This document shows, in pieces, positions 1 to 7,987 of a DNA stretch of 46,349 bases. This stretch comes from Rhodospirillaceae bacterium. Lineage in GTDB: Bacteria > Pseudomonadota > Alphaproteobacteria > Rhodospirillales > Rhodospirillaceae. The DNA lies in assembly GCA_009693785.1 (NCBI GenBank), contig SHWP01000024.1, positions 1 through 46,349 of the forward strand, given 5' to 3'. Below the pieces are notes generated by a model that was not told the DNA's origin, searched no databases, and saw nothing but the letters and a program-made list of their open reading frames with translations. The stretch's first letter is position 1. Each line of letters opens with the position of its first letter. Made by a program: the position numbers and the translations under genes.

Positions 1-2
1 TC

Positions 3-1769
3 ATCTCCCTGGCTTGCGCGCTCACGATATTCGCGCCGGTCCGCGCCCCGGAGCGTGATGAAGCCCCGCAGTCCAACATTTCCGAGCTGTTCGATCCCCT
101 GGCGCTGGCGCGCAACATGTGCGGGCGCACATCGGGGCTGGATTGGTTCGGCGCGCCCGATGCCCAAGCGGCCGCAGTTGAGCCAGAGGCAGCAATCACG
201 CCCGCACCCCGCAGCCCACGCATCGATGGGCTCGGCAGCCTCACCTATAAAATTTCCACCGCTTCCGCTGAGGCCCAAGCCTTTTTCGATCAAGGCTTAA
301 AGCTAGTCTATGCTTTCAATCCGGGCGAGGCGGTGGCGTCGTTCCGCACGGCCAGCGATCATGATCCAAACTGCGCCATGTGTTTTTGGGGCGAAGCGCT
401 CGCCCTTGGGCCTAACTTGAATGGCCCGATGCGCGATGCAGCCATTCCCGAAGCTCTCGCCGCCGTGGCCAAAGCCCAGGCGCTTGCGTCCGGGGCATCG
501 GCGCGCGAACAGGCGCTGATCGGCGCCATCGCCAAGCGCTATTCGGCCGACAAGGCGGTGAAGCGGGAAGATCTCGATATCGCCTTCGCTGACGCCATGG
601 CCAAGGTGCATGCCGCCTACAAGGACGATCACGATATCGCAAGTCTCTATGCCGACGCGGCCATGGAAGTTCGCAGCAAGCCCTTCTCGCCGTGGTGGGA
701 TCGGGCTGGGCAATACCCCAGCGGCTATGTGGCTAGCGCAATTAAAGCAATTGAGAGCGTGCTAGCCAGGGACCCCAATCATCCCGGCGCGATCCACTTA
801 TATATTCACGCCTTGGATGCGTCCGCGTCGGTGGAGAAGGTCGAGCCCTTCGCCGACAAACTTGCCAAGTTGATGCCCGGTGCCGGCCACATGATCCATA
901 TGCCCGCCCACACCTTCTTCAACCTTGGCCGCTACAAGGATGCGCTGAGCACCAATGTTGCCGCCATTGCCGTTGACGACGCCTATCTGGCCGCACCCGC
1001 AGCCGCAAATAACATTTATCGCTTCGGTCTTTATCCGCACAATATCGACTTTGCCTTGGCTGCGGCCCAACGGGCGGGCGATACCGCCGCCGCGGCAAGC
1101 TTAACCGAGAAGATGCGCAAATACCTGTCGCAAAAAATTCCACCTCAATATGACCGCAACTATGAAGCCGACGTGATTCATTCGGTTGTCAGGACGGGTT
1201 CGCCCGATGAGATGTTGGCGTTACCCAAGCCCGCCGCTAAATCGCCGTATCTGGTGGGCATCTGGCGCTACGCGCGTGGCTCGGCCTACGCCTATAAGGG
1301 CGACACCCGCCGCGCCTTAGCCGAAGCCGATGCGATTGCTGCGTTGCGCTCTAGCCGTAACGAGAAAGCCTTCGGTAATTTCTATGAGATGCGCGCGAAC
1401 GTGCTGGGGGTGGCCGAACATGTCGTGCGTGCCCGGGCGGCCGTGGCCAAGGGAAATTGGCCCGAGGCCGTGAGTGCCTTCGAAAAGGCAGCGACGCTTC
1501 AAGACGAGGTACTCTTCAAGGACCCGCCGCCATGGGTTTTCCCCGTCCGGCAGGCGCTCGGAGTTGCGCTGTGGCGTGTGGGCAAAGTCCAACAAGCCAC
1601 CGAGGCCCTGCGCCATGCTTTATTCGAAGCGCCCGATAGCGGCTATGCGCTCTATGCGCTGAAGGAATTATCGGCAACCCAAGGTGATGAGCTTGCTGCA
1701 GCCGAGTATGGCAAGCTCTTCGACAAGGCCTGGGTTGGGGTAAGTCCGCCAGATCTCAACCGGCTGTAA
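3..1769 (+). CDS. Secreted tetratricopeptide-repeat protein, 5' end outside the window
   Basis: The frame is open from the first bases of the window, so the true start lies upstream; the first ATG inside (117) falls after a hydrophobic stretch that reads like the end of a signal peptide (ISLACALTIFAPVRA), so it is not the start. The mature part has helical TPR-type repeats: the segment around 270-400 (FDQGLKLVYAFN, then CAMCFWGEALALGPN) and a later histidine-containing segment (AIHLYIHALDAS, then GHMIHMPAHTFFNLGRY). This combination is characteristic of a bacterial family of roughly 550-residue secreted TPR proteins of unknown function. A role as a periplasmic scaffold is an inference from the fold. 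The conserved His residues might bind a ligand or metal, but nothing here proves it. Ends TAA. Confidence 0.85.
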   Translation: MSLACALTIFAPVRAPERDEAPQSNISELFDPLALARNMCGRTSGLDWFGAPDAQAAAVEPEAAITPAPRSPRIDGLGSLTYKISTASAEAQAFFDQGLKLVYAFNPGEAVASFRTASDHDPNCAMCFWGEALALGPNLNGPMRDAAIPEALAAVAKAQALASGASAREQALIGAIAKRYSADKAVKREDLDIAFADAMAKVHAAYKDDHDIASLYADAAMEVRSKPFSPWWDRAGQYPSGYVASAIKAIESVLARDPNHPGAIHLYIHALDASASVEKVEPFADKLAKLMPGAGHMIHMPAHTFFNLGRYKDALSTNVAAIAVDDAYLAAPAAANNIYRFGLYPHNIDFALAAAQRAGDTAAAASLTEKMRKYLSQKIPPQYDRNYEADVIHSVVRTGSPDEMLALPKPAAKSPYLVGIWRYARGSAYAYKGDTRRALAEADAIAALRSSRNEKAFGNFYEMRANVLGVAEHVVRARAAVAKGNWPEAVSAFEKAATLQDEVLFKDPPPWVFPVRQALGVALWRVGKVQQATEALRHALFEAPDSGYALYALKELSATQGDELAAAEYGKLFDKAWVGVSPPDLNRL

Positions 1770-1790
1770 GTGGCAGCGCAACACCGCCTC

Positions 1791-1865
1791 ATACCGCCAG
1801 TGAATAATACCGCAGCGGTATGATGGGCCGCCTGTTTTTCACCCTGTTATATCAGGGATAACAGG
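1791..1865. repeat. Pair of small palindromes downstream of the TPR gene
   Basis: ATACCGC occurs at 1791 and again at 1807, where it is followed by its reverse complement (7-bp arms, 1-base spacer, 1807-1821). A separate hairpin, CCTGTTAT/ATAACAGG with a 7-base loop, lies at 1843-1865. Neither is followed by a clear T-run on either strand, so they may be weak terminators of the TPR gene, binding sites or degenerate palindromic repeats. Function not known. Confidence 0.4.
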
Positions 1866-1996
1866 CTGCCCGTGTTCACCAGGCGGGTTTGTCGTATGGT
1901 CGTTGGGGGCGGTTTGGAAAACCGGTCCCGCCGCGCCAAGCAGTATCCGCGCGAGGAGGGCGTGGATCACTCTTGGATCAGGGCGGGGTGGGTAAA

Positions 1997-2020
1997 GCCG
2001 GGCGTTAAAGCCAACCCGGC
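1997..2020 (-). terminator. Possible terminator after the 32-residue membrane peptide
   Basis: On the minus strand GCCGGG, a 12-base loop and CCCGGC are followed by TTTACCC, just after the stop codon of the small gene at 2028-2126. The stem is only 6 bp and the T-run is short, so this is a weak candidate. Confidence 0.35.
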
Positions 2021-2027
2021 GCGCAGA

Positions 2028-2126
2028 TTAGAAGATCTGGGCGGTCGAGCTGACATAAGCCACGGCGGTCACGAACGAAGCGACCACAAGGGCGGCCTTG
2101 TTAAGTAGTGCAGAATAGTTGGTCAT
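2028..2126 (-). CDS. Small single-pass membrane peptide (32 aa), unknown function
   Basis: A complete 33-codon frame runs from an ATG at 2126 to a TAA at 2028. It encodes a short polar N-terminus (MTNYSALLNKA), one hydrophobic segment (about residues 11-26, rich in Ala and Val) and a short tail ending AQIF. A GGAG sits six bases before the ATG. A plausible sigma-70 promoter lies about 60 bases upstream (2183-2210) and a hairpin follows the stop. Start signal, membrane-like composition and flanking signals together suggest a real gene rather than chance. I do not recognise a named family. It may be a regulatory or stress-related membrane peptide, which is only a guess. Confidence 0.6.
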   Translation of the reverse strand: MTNYSALLNKAALVVASFVTAVAYVSSTAQIF

Positions 2127-2182
2127 AACGAACTCCATCTTTCATCTCTTAGGGAACTAAATTGAACACCCTAAGTACGCGA

Positions 2183-2210
2183 AATATAATGTCGCAGATC
2201 TATTTCGCAA
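2183..2210 (-). promoter_or_regulatory. Candidate sigma-70 promoter for the 32-aa peptide
   Basis: On the minus strand TTGCGA (2205-2210) is separated by 16 bases from TATATT (2183-2188). The predicted transcript would start about 50 bases before the ATG at 2126. The surrounding 2127-2343 region is AT-rich compared with the rest of the window and contains no other gene. Confidence 0.4.
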
Positions 2211-2343
2211 TGCGGTAAGAACGCATGGCAGGTTTGCGTAGAGCGCATGAGAAATTTCTATAATACATTGAAATTAATAATTTAATTAATACGAAATTAA
2301 CACGCAGCGGAAAATGGTGCATCGCCATATTTTGCAGCACAAG

Positions 2344-2700
2344 CTATGCCGATATCAGGGTCAGGGACTGATTGAGGGCCTTTAAAACATCCTCAAGCTC
2401 ATGGCCTTGCTTGAGCTTCTTATGCCTCCCGAACAGCACGAAACGCCCATTTTTGGCCGCTGCCATGCGGTCTTTCCCCCGGCTTTCAAGCTTCGAAATG
2501 ACGAAGAGGGGGCTTTCCTGAGTGTGCCGGAAGATGAAAAACGACGCCATGCTGGGCCCATGACTAATGGCGTAATCGCGCCATTCTCCACGCATAACGC
2601 GGGTCGAATAGAGGTTTAGCAAGCGTTGCAGTTCGACACGGGTGAAATTGAGGTATGGGGCCTTGCGCCGGTAATCCGAAATCGGAAAGACGGCTGTCAT
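2344..2700 (-). CDS. DUF2794 family protein
   Basis: A 118-residue cytoplasmic protein with the hallmarks of the alphaproteobacterial DUF2794 family: a central F-x-R-x-E-L-x-x-L-L-N-L-Y segment (about residues 19-31), then the signature GEWRDYAI, followed by predicted beta strands (FFIFRHTQESPLFVI) and a C-terminal GHELEDVLKAL helix. The length fits the family. No signal peptide, membrane segment or catalytic motif is visible and the family has no established function. It stands alone on this strand, upstream of the small membrane peptide and downstream of a lipoprotein gene. Identification rests on recalled family motifs. Confidence 0.8.
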   Translation of the reverse strand: MTAVFPISDYRRKAPYLNFTRVELQRLLNLYSTRVMRGEWRDYAISHGPSMASFFIFRHTQESPLFVISKLESRGKDRMAAAKNGRFVLFGRHKKLKQGHELEDVLKALNQSLTLISA

Positions 2701-2778
2701 GGCCTAATCGGCTTAATAAAAGACGCGGCGGCTCATGGCCTCATTTTGTCGCAAATACAGCCAAACAGGCAAGGCCTG

Positions 2779-3060
2779 TTAATAGCCCGATGAGCCCAAG
2801 GCTTGGTTCTTGCGCTCGGCATCGGGCCGGTCGAGGCAGTTGGCATCGGCCAGTGTTTGGTAGCAGTACCGGCTGACTTCGGCTACGCCCTCGCCCGGCG
2901 GGTGGGTTGAGCAAAACGCACCGGCGGCTGAGCTTTGCGACGTCGTGCAGTCATACCCGAACAACTGTGCCCACACCGGATCAGGCTTGCCCCCACAGGA
3001 GCTAAGGCCGACGGCAAGGGTCATCCACGCCAAGAAGATTCTGATCGATGCATAGGGCAT
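2779..3060 (-). CDS. Small hypothetical lipoprotein
   Basis: 93 residues with a typical lipoprotein signal: a short basic N-terminus, a hydrophobic stretch and the lipobox LSSC, placing the lipidated Cys near residue 22. The mature part has four further Cys residues (YDC, AFC, RYCYQTL and NCLDRP), which could form two disulfides in the periplasm. The C-terminal half (RYCYQTLADANCLDRPD) resembles a motif I recall from other small alphaproteobacterial lipoproteins of unknown function. No enzymatic motif. The gene is followed by the DUF2794 gene on the same strand after 78 bases. Whether it goes to the outer or inner membrane cannot be decided. Confidence 0.7.
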   Translation of the reverse strand: MPYASIRIFLAWMTLAVGLSSCGGKPDPVWAQLFGYDCTTSQSSAAGAFCSTHPPGEGVAEVSRYCYQTLADANCLDRPDAERKNQALGSSGY

Positions 3061-3334
3061 AAAGGCGATCCTAGCGGGTTACGAAGCTTAGATTTCGAGC
3101 AATCATAATTTTAGGCGTACCGCCTTAACAAAGGCTGAATCGGGCTGCCTTATTCATGGACAGAAATATCATGATAATCAGTGCCTTAAGGTCTACTATG
3201 ACGCTTACCCCTCGGATTTGCCTTGGGGGGGCTAACTCTTTATGTTCGGCCCGCTTTTTAGGGCTGGCCATGGATCACTGCTGTGACCAAGCGCGAAAGC
3301 GCCAAACCGGCCATGCGACCAATTCTCGATAGGG

Positions 3335-4183
3335 ATGCACTTCGTGAACGTGACCAAGGACGCGGCGTCGGACCGTACTCTCCCGGCGTCTCAAAAGGCC
3401 AAATCCAAAAAGGCCGAGAAAAGCGAAGACGAAATCGCAGTCGACAGCCTGATGACGGAGATCGAAGACGATCTGCGTGGCGAGGAACTGTCAAAACTGT
3501 GGAAACAGTACGGACACTTGATCATTGCGGTCGGCATTGCCGTCGTGATCGGTGTGGCCGGCTGGCAGTATTGGCGGCAGAACGTTCAGGCGCAAAAACT
3601 TGAGATGACGCGCCAATACGAGACCGCAACCAAATTAATTACCGAAGGCAAATTGGACGAAGCCCTCACTAGTTATGCTGCCGTCGCCGAGAAAAAAGGT
3701 GCCGGCTATGCGGCCCTCGCGCAATTGCAGAAAGCTGCCATTGCGCTTGATAAGAAAGACCTCCCCGGCGCGATGGCTGCCTACAAGGCACTGGAAGCCG
3801 ACGACAAGGCCGATGTGCTGTTTCGCGATCTGGCGACGGTGCTCCGCGCTCTCCATGGCCTCGATACCGAAAACCCGCTGGAGTTGGAGGCCGCCCTCAA
3901 ACCATTGCTCGATTCATCCAATCCATTTAACGCCTCGGCGGTTGAACTCACCGCACTTGTGGCAGCCAAGCAGGGCGACCTGCCGCGTGCAATAACCCTG
4001 GCCGAAAGCTTGCTGGCCAACCCCAATACGCCTGCCGGTGTGCGTCAGCGCGCCGAGGAATTAGCCGCGGTGTTCAAGGCAGGCCCGCGCGTCGTAGTGG
4101 CGCCTGTTGTTGCGCCTGCGCCTGCTGTTGCGCCCTCACCTGCCGCGGTCCCAGCAGCGACACCATCTCCGGCGCCGCAATGA
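3335..4183 (+). CDS. YfgM-like membrane-anchored TPR protein
   Basis: A 282-residue protein with a charged cytoplasmic N-terminus, one membrane segment near residues 60-80 (HLIIAVGIAVVIGVAGW) and a periplasmic helical region with degenerate TPRs, ending in a Pro/Ala/Val-rich tail. This is the layout of the TPR_21/YfgM family, whose E. coli member binds the SecYEG translocon and periplasmic chaperones. Context supports it: yfgM-bamB-der is a conserved order, and the stop here overlaps the next start by 4 bases (ATGA). The start is uncertain. The ATG at 3335 has AGGG only a few bases away, whereas GTG codons at 3344 and 3350 are better spaced and ATG 3455 (MTEIEDDL) is also possible. Confidence 0.8.
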   Translation: MHFVNVTKDAASDRTLPASQKAKSKKAEKSEDEIAVDSLMTEIEDDLRGEELSKLWKQYGHLIIAVGIAVVIGVAGWQYWRQNVQAQKLEMTRQYETATKLITEGKLDEALTSYAAVAEKKGAGYAALAQLQKAAIALDKKDLPGAMAAYKALEADDKADVLFRDLATVLRALHGLDTENPLELEAALKPLLDSSNPFNASAVELTALVAAKQGDLPRAITLAESLLANPNTPAGVRQRAEELAAVFKAGPRVVVAPVVAPAPAVAPSPAAVPAATPSPAPQ

Positions 4184-5529
4184 AGCAATCGGTACGAGGC
4201 TTGCCCTGGCTTCACACAGCGCTCGCTATTGGCAGCTGCATCGCCCTGACGGCCTGCGAAAACAACATTTTTACCGGCGAGAGCGACAAGGAAATCCTTC
4301 CGGGCACGCGCATCTCGGTGCTGGCGTTGGAGCGCGAACTGCGCCCGGACCTCGGCGCAATCGACACCGTGATCCGGCTGCCTAAGCCGGAAGACACGGC
4401 GTCGTGGCCCCAAGCGGGCGGGCTGTCGCATCACGCCATGCATCACATGGTGCTGGGAGATGCGCCCGAACCGCAATGGACCGAGAGCATCGGCGAGGGC
4501 TCTGGCAAACGCAATCGTGTATTGGCCGAGCCCGTCGTAGCCGAGGGCCGCATTTTTACTATGGACGCCGAAGCCAATGTCACGGCTTTCGATGCCCGCA
4601 CGGGCGATGAGTATTGGCAAACCGAAACTGCGCCGGAAGATGACAACGAGGGTTCGTTCCTTGGCGGCGGCATTGCATTCGATAGCGGACGGATTTTCAT
4701 TACAGGCGGTTTTGCCCAGGTCGTTGCCCTCGATGCGGCTACGGGCCGCCTGATATGGCGCGCTTCAGTTGAGGCGCCGATCCGCGCCGCACCGGCGATC
4801 AATGGCGGGCGCGTCTTTGTATCCACCGTTGAAAACCAAGTCGTTGCCTTGTCGACTATCGATGGCAAGCAGTTGTGGACATATTCAGCCGCTTCCACAG
4901 TGACCATCCTCATGGGTGCTGCAGCGCCGGCGGTGGATGGCGGTGTTGTGATCGTGCCCTTCACTAATGGCGAAGTGGTGGCTTTGAGAGTTGATAACGG
5001 CGCAGTGTTGTGGAGTGAAACGGTGGTAGCTGTGCGCCGCACGGAAGCCGCCGCCAGCTTGCCCGATATCACGGCCAGGCCTGTCATCGACCGCGGCCGC
5101 GTTTATGTCGTCGGGCACTCTGGGCTGATCGTTGCGATTGATTTGCGCACCGGTCAGCGCGTGTGGGATGCCCCGGTGTCGGGTGTTTACGGCCCATGGA
5201 TCGCGGGTGATTTTTTATTCGTCATCAGTATCGACAGCGAAGTGGTGTGCATTGATGTGCGTTCAGGGCGCATCTTATGGGTCACCCAGTTGCCGCGTTT
5301 CGAGGATGAGGAAGACAAAGATGGCCGCATCGTGTGGGCAGGCCCCGTTGTCGCCAGCGACCGGGTGATCGTGGTTGGTTCTAACGAAGAGGCCCTCTCG
5401 CTCTCACCATATTCCGGCGCCGTTATCGGCCGGCTTGAACTCGACGCTGCGGCGACACTACCGCCTGTGCTGGCCAACAGCACCATGTACCTGCTCAACG
5501 ACGACGGCGACCTCGCCGCCTATCGTTAG
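4180..5529 (+). CDS. bamB: BamB-like PQQ-repeat beta-propeller lipoprotein
   Basis: 449 residues beginning with a lipoprotein signal ending in the lipobox LTAC (Cys near residue 25), followed by repeated beta-propeller blades of the PQQ/WD type. The blades are marked by recurring A-x-D-x-x-T/S-G-x-x-x-W segments (ALDAATGRLIW, ALSTIDGKQLW, ALRVDNGAVLW, AIDLRTGQRVW, CIDVRSGRILW). This is the architecture of BamB, the non-essential lipoprotein of the BAM complex that inserts outer-membrane beta barrels. It is translationally coupled to the YfgM-like gene and lies 8 bases before der, as in other proteobacteria. An unrelated PQQ-repeat lipoprotein is possible, but the context argues for BamB. Confidence 0.85.
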   Translation: MKQSVRGLPWLHTALAIGSCIALTACENNIFTGESDKEILPGTRISVLALERELRPDLGAIDTVIRLPKPEDTASWPQAGGLSHHAMHHMVLGDAPEPQWTESIGEGSGKRNRVLAEPVVAEGRIFTMDAEANVTAFDARTGDEYWQTETAPEDDNEGSFLGGGIAFDSGRIFITGGFAQVVALDAATGRLIWRASVEAPIRAAPAINGGRVFVSTVENQVVALSTIDGKQLWTYSAASTVTILMGAAAPAVDGGVVIVPFTNGEVVALRVDNGAVLWSETVVAVRRTEAAASLPDITARPVIDRGRVYVVGHSGLIVAIDLRTGQRVWDAPVSGVYGPWIAGDFLFVISIDSEVVCIDVRSGRILWVTQLPRFEDEEDKDGRIVWAGPVVASDRVIVVGSNEEALSLSPYSGAVIGRLELDAAATLPPVLANSTMYLLNDDGDLAAYR

Positions 5530-5537
5530 GCGGCACC

Positions 5538-7169
5538 ATGAGCGGTCAATCACGATCGCGGCCGCGAACACCCGAACCGTTATTCACTGTGGCGATTGTC
5601 GGCCGGCCCAACGTTGGCAAGTCGACATTGTTTAACCGCCTCGTCGGGCGGCGCAGTGCGATTGTCCATGACCGTCCGGGCGTGACGCGCGATCGCAAGG
5701 AAGGCATCGGTACCTTGGCCGGGCTTTCATTTCGCGTGTTCGATACCGCTGGGCTTGAAGACGCTCACGAAGACACACTCGAAGGCCGGATGAAGCGCCT
5801 TACGCTTAAGGCCGTCGCCGACGCCGACGTGGCGCTGTTGTTGATTGATGCCAAAGCCGGAATTGTTCCGCTCGATGAGCATTTTGCCGATCTGCTGCGT
5901 CAGCAAAAAACACCAGTCGTGTTGGTGGCCAATAAGTGTGAGTCCAAGGATTCGTTGGCGGCTTTGTATGATGCATTTCGTCTTGGCCTTGGCGAGCCCA
6001 TCGATATTTCCGCCGAGCATGGTCAAGGCCTTGAAGGCATTTATCGCGCGATTTCTGGGTATGCCCCTCCCGAAGCCTTCGACCCGGACGTCGAGGAACC
6101 CGAAGCGGTCAATCCCGGCTACACCATCACCGAGGGGTTGGATTTGCGGCCGCTGAATATCGCCATCGTCGGTCGGCCGAATGTTGGCAAATCGACGCTG
6201 ATCAATCGCTTGATCGGTGAAGAGCGCCAATTAACCGGCCCCGAGTCAGGCATCACGCGCGACGCCGTGACGATCAGTTTCACCTATGGCGATCGCAAGT
6301 TGCGTTTGGTGGATACGGCTGGTGTGCGCAAGCGGCCCAATATTACCGATGCTGTTGAGAAATTATCGGTCGGTGAAACGTTCGAGGCCTTGCGCATGGC
6401 CGACGTGGTCGTGGTGGTCGTCGATGCCGAGCAGGGTTTAGACAAGCAAGATCTCACGCTTGCCCGTTACGTCGAGGAAGAGGGCCGGGCCATCGTCATT
6501 GCCGTCAATAAATGGGATGTGGTCGTCAACAAGGACGAAACGCTTGAGCGCATCAAGCTGCGACTGAGCGAATCTTTAGCGCAACTTCCCGATGTGAATG
6601 TCGTAACCATGTCGGCGACCACGGGTTTGCGTGTCGATGTATTGATGAACGCGGTCTTCCGGGTTCATGAGATCTGGAGCACTCATATCTCCACCTCGGC
6701 GCTCAATCGCTGGCTGGAAGCGACTATGTCACACCACCCGCCGCCGCTGTCGATTCACAAGCAGCGTGTCAAGCTACGCTACATGACCCAGGTGAAGCAG
6801 CGCCCGCCCACGTTCTTGTTTTTCACTACGCGCCCCGATGATTTACCCGAATCCTACATGCGTTATTTGGCCAACGAATTGCGCACCGCGTTCGATCTGA
6901 AAGGCGTGCCGATCCGGCTGAGCCTGCGAAAGCCCAAGAACCCCTTCGTGGATGACGGCGATGGACGCACGACGCGGCATAGATCGCCCGCGCCCAAACC
7001 TGTGCCAGTTCGACAGGCATCAACACAAGATGACCGTCCAAGCCCCGCGAAGCCCAAGAAGTCAAAACCGGAAAAGCCAAAGGGCTTGAAACCGCGCAGC
7101 TTGAAGGGCCGTGCCATGAAGGCCAACGGCGGCAAAAAGGTGCGTATTCCGCGTCGGCGTAGGTATTAG
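5538..7169 (+). CDS. der: Ribosome biogenesis GTPase Der (EngA)
   Basis: Two tandem GTPase domains each carry the P-loop GRPNVGKS (about residues 20-27 and 213-220), with DTAGLED and DTAGVRK as the G3 motifs and NKCE and NKWD as the G4 motifs. A KH-like C-terminal domain follows. Der is needed for maturation of the 50S subunit. The protein is 543 residues, longer than the usual 440-490, because of a tail from about residue 468 that is very rich in Lys, Arg and Pro and ends in a run of four Arg. Such a tail could bind rRNA (inference). It is the last gene of the yfgM-like/bamB-like/der operon and is followed at once by a palindromic repeat. Confidence 0.97.
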   Translation: MSGQSRSRPRTPEPLFTVAIVGRPNVGKSTLFNRLVGRRSAIVHDRPGVTRDRKEGIGTLAGLSFRVFDTAGLEDAHEDTLEGRMKRLTLKAVADADVALLLIDAKAGIVPLDEHFADLLRQQKTPVVLVANKCESKDSLAALYDAFRLGLGEPIDISAEHGQGLEGIYRAISGYAPPEAFDPDVEEPEAVNPGYTITEGLDLRPLNIAIVGRPNVGKSTLINRLIGEERQLTGPESGITRDAVTISFTYGDRKLRLVDTAGVRKRPNITDAVEKLSVGETFEALRMADVVVVVVDAEQGLDKQDLTLARYVEEEGRAIVIAVNKWDVVVNKDETLERIKLRLSESLAQLPDVNVVTMSATTGLRVDVLMNAVFRVHEIWSTHISTSALNRWLEATMSHHPPPLSIHKQRVKLRYMTQVKQRPPTFLFFTTRPDDLPESYMRYLANELRTAFDLKGVPIRLSLRKPKNPFVDDGDGRTTRHRSPAPKPVPVRQASTQDDRPSPAKPKKSKPEKPKGLKPRSLKGRAMKANGGKKVRIPRRRRY

Positions 7170-7270
7170 CGCATCGTGCCGAAAAGTGGACTTCCGGTTT
7201 TCGGCAAAAACGATGCGCCAACAAATAGATAGAGCGAGCCGCTCGATTCCGAATTTATGTGGCTTGCTCT
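7169..7270. repeat. Intergenic palindromic repeat (GCCGAAAAGTGG type)
   Basis: The gap between der and the convergent SDR is filled by nested palindromes. GCGCATCG (7169-7176) pairs with CGATGCGC (7211-7218), and inside it GCCGAAAA (7178-7185) pairs with TTTTCGGC (7198-7205). A second palindrome pairs AGAGCGAGCC (7231-7240) with GGCTTGCTCT (7261-7270), with one G-T pair. The core resembles a dispersed repeat I recall from rhizobial and rhodospirillal genomes. It begins at the last base of der and its far arm reaches into the stop codon of the SDR, so it may also act as a bidirectional terminator. Confidence 0.75.
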
Positions 7271-7982
7271 AGGCCGAGGCCTTAATGATCTGGCCGGTTT
7301 GCATACAAGTTGGCTCGGCCAGTGACACAAATGCTTCAGTGATCGCTTCGGGTGCAGGTAGGCTCGCCGGGTCTTCGCCTGGGTAAGCTATGGCGCGCAT
7401 CTGTGTGCGGACCCGCCCAGGGTCGAGCAGATTCACTTTCAATTTCGTATGCGCAACTTCGTTAGCATAAATTTGCATCATGCGCTCAAGGGCTGCCTTC
7501 GACGAACCGTAAGCGCCCCAATACATCTTGTCGGTGCGAGATGCACCCGACGTCACGAAAATGGCGCGGCCTGCATCCGAGGCATTGAGCAAGGGCTCCA
7601 GACAACGGATCAACCGCCAATTTGCGGTCACATTAACAGCAAAGATGTCGTCCCATTGCTTGGGCGTGTAGTGGCCAAGGGGCGAGAGTTGCGTGAGCAC
7701 GGCGGCATTACCCACCAAAATGTCCAGCCGCTTGAAGCGTTCCGCCAAGGCCACCGCGACTTGCTCGATCTTGGCGTAATCCGTCACGCTCTCGGGCACC
7801 AGCACGGCCGATTGGCCCGTGGCTTTGAGAATCTCGTCGTCGAGAGATTCCAAATCTTTTTTGCTGCGCGCTAACGCGACAACAGTTGCGCCTTCTTGGG
7901 CGAATCTCAAAGCCACTGCTCGGCCAATGCCGCGTGAGGCGCCGGTGATCAGGGCGATACGTCCGGCGAGGCGTGCCGACAT
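7269..7982 (-). CDS. Short-chain dehydrogenase/reductase
   Basis: 237 residues with the classical SDR layout: N-terminal Rossmann motif TGASRGIG (about residues 14-21), NAG-type motif as GNAA, a Ser in IFVTSGASR and the catalytic Tyr-x-x-x-Lys in YGSSK. It should use NAD(P)H and act as a cytosolic oxidoreductase; the substrate cannot be inferred. It is the last gene of the dnaB-to-purF minus-strand cluster, only 5 bases after purF, so it is probably co-transcribed. I recall an SDR at this place next to purF in other alphaproteobacteria. The stop codon lies inside the palindromic repeat. Confidence 0.85.
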   Translation of the reverse strand: MSARLAGRIALITGASRGIGRAVALRFAQEGATVVALARSKKDLESLDDEILKATGQSAVLVPESVTDYAKIEQVAVALAERFKRLDILVGNAAVLTQLSPLGHYTPKQWDDIFAVNVTANWRLIRCLEPLLNASDAGRAIFVTSGASRTDKMYWGAYGSSKAALERMMQIYANEVAHTKLKVNLLDPGRVRTQMRAIAYPGEDPASLPAPEAITEAFVSLAEPTCMQTGQIIKASA

Positions 7983-7987
7983 CAGAT

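Noticed and set aside
1872..2108. A 78-codon plus-strand frame after the TPR gene
   Set aside because: The composition is random-looking (Arg/Gly/Val), there is no ribosome-binding site, and it overlaps a better-supported 32-codon gene on the other strand.
3061..3334. A possible small RNA or gene before the yfgM-like gene
   Set aside because: No convincing frame, hairpin with T-run or promoter pair was found; it is probably just the promoter region of the operon.
4045..4620. A 191-codon minus-strand frame across the yfgM-bamB junction
   Set aside because: It overlaps two well-supported genes and has no family resemblance or start signal.
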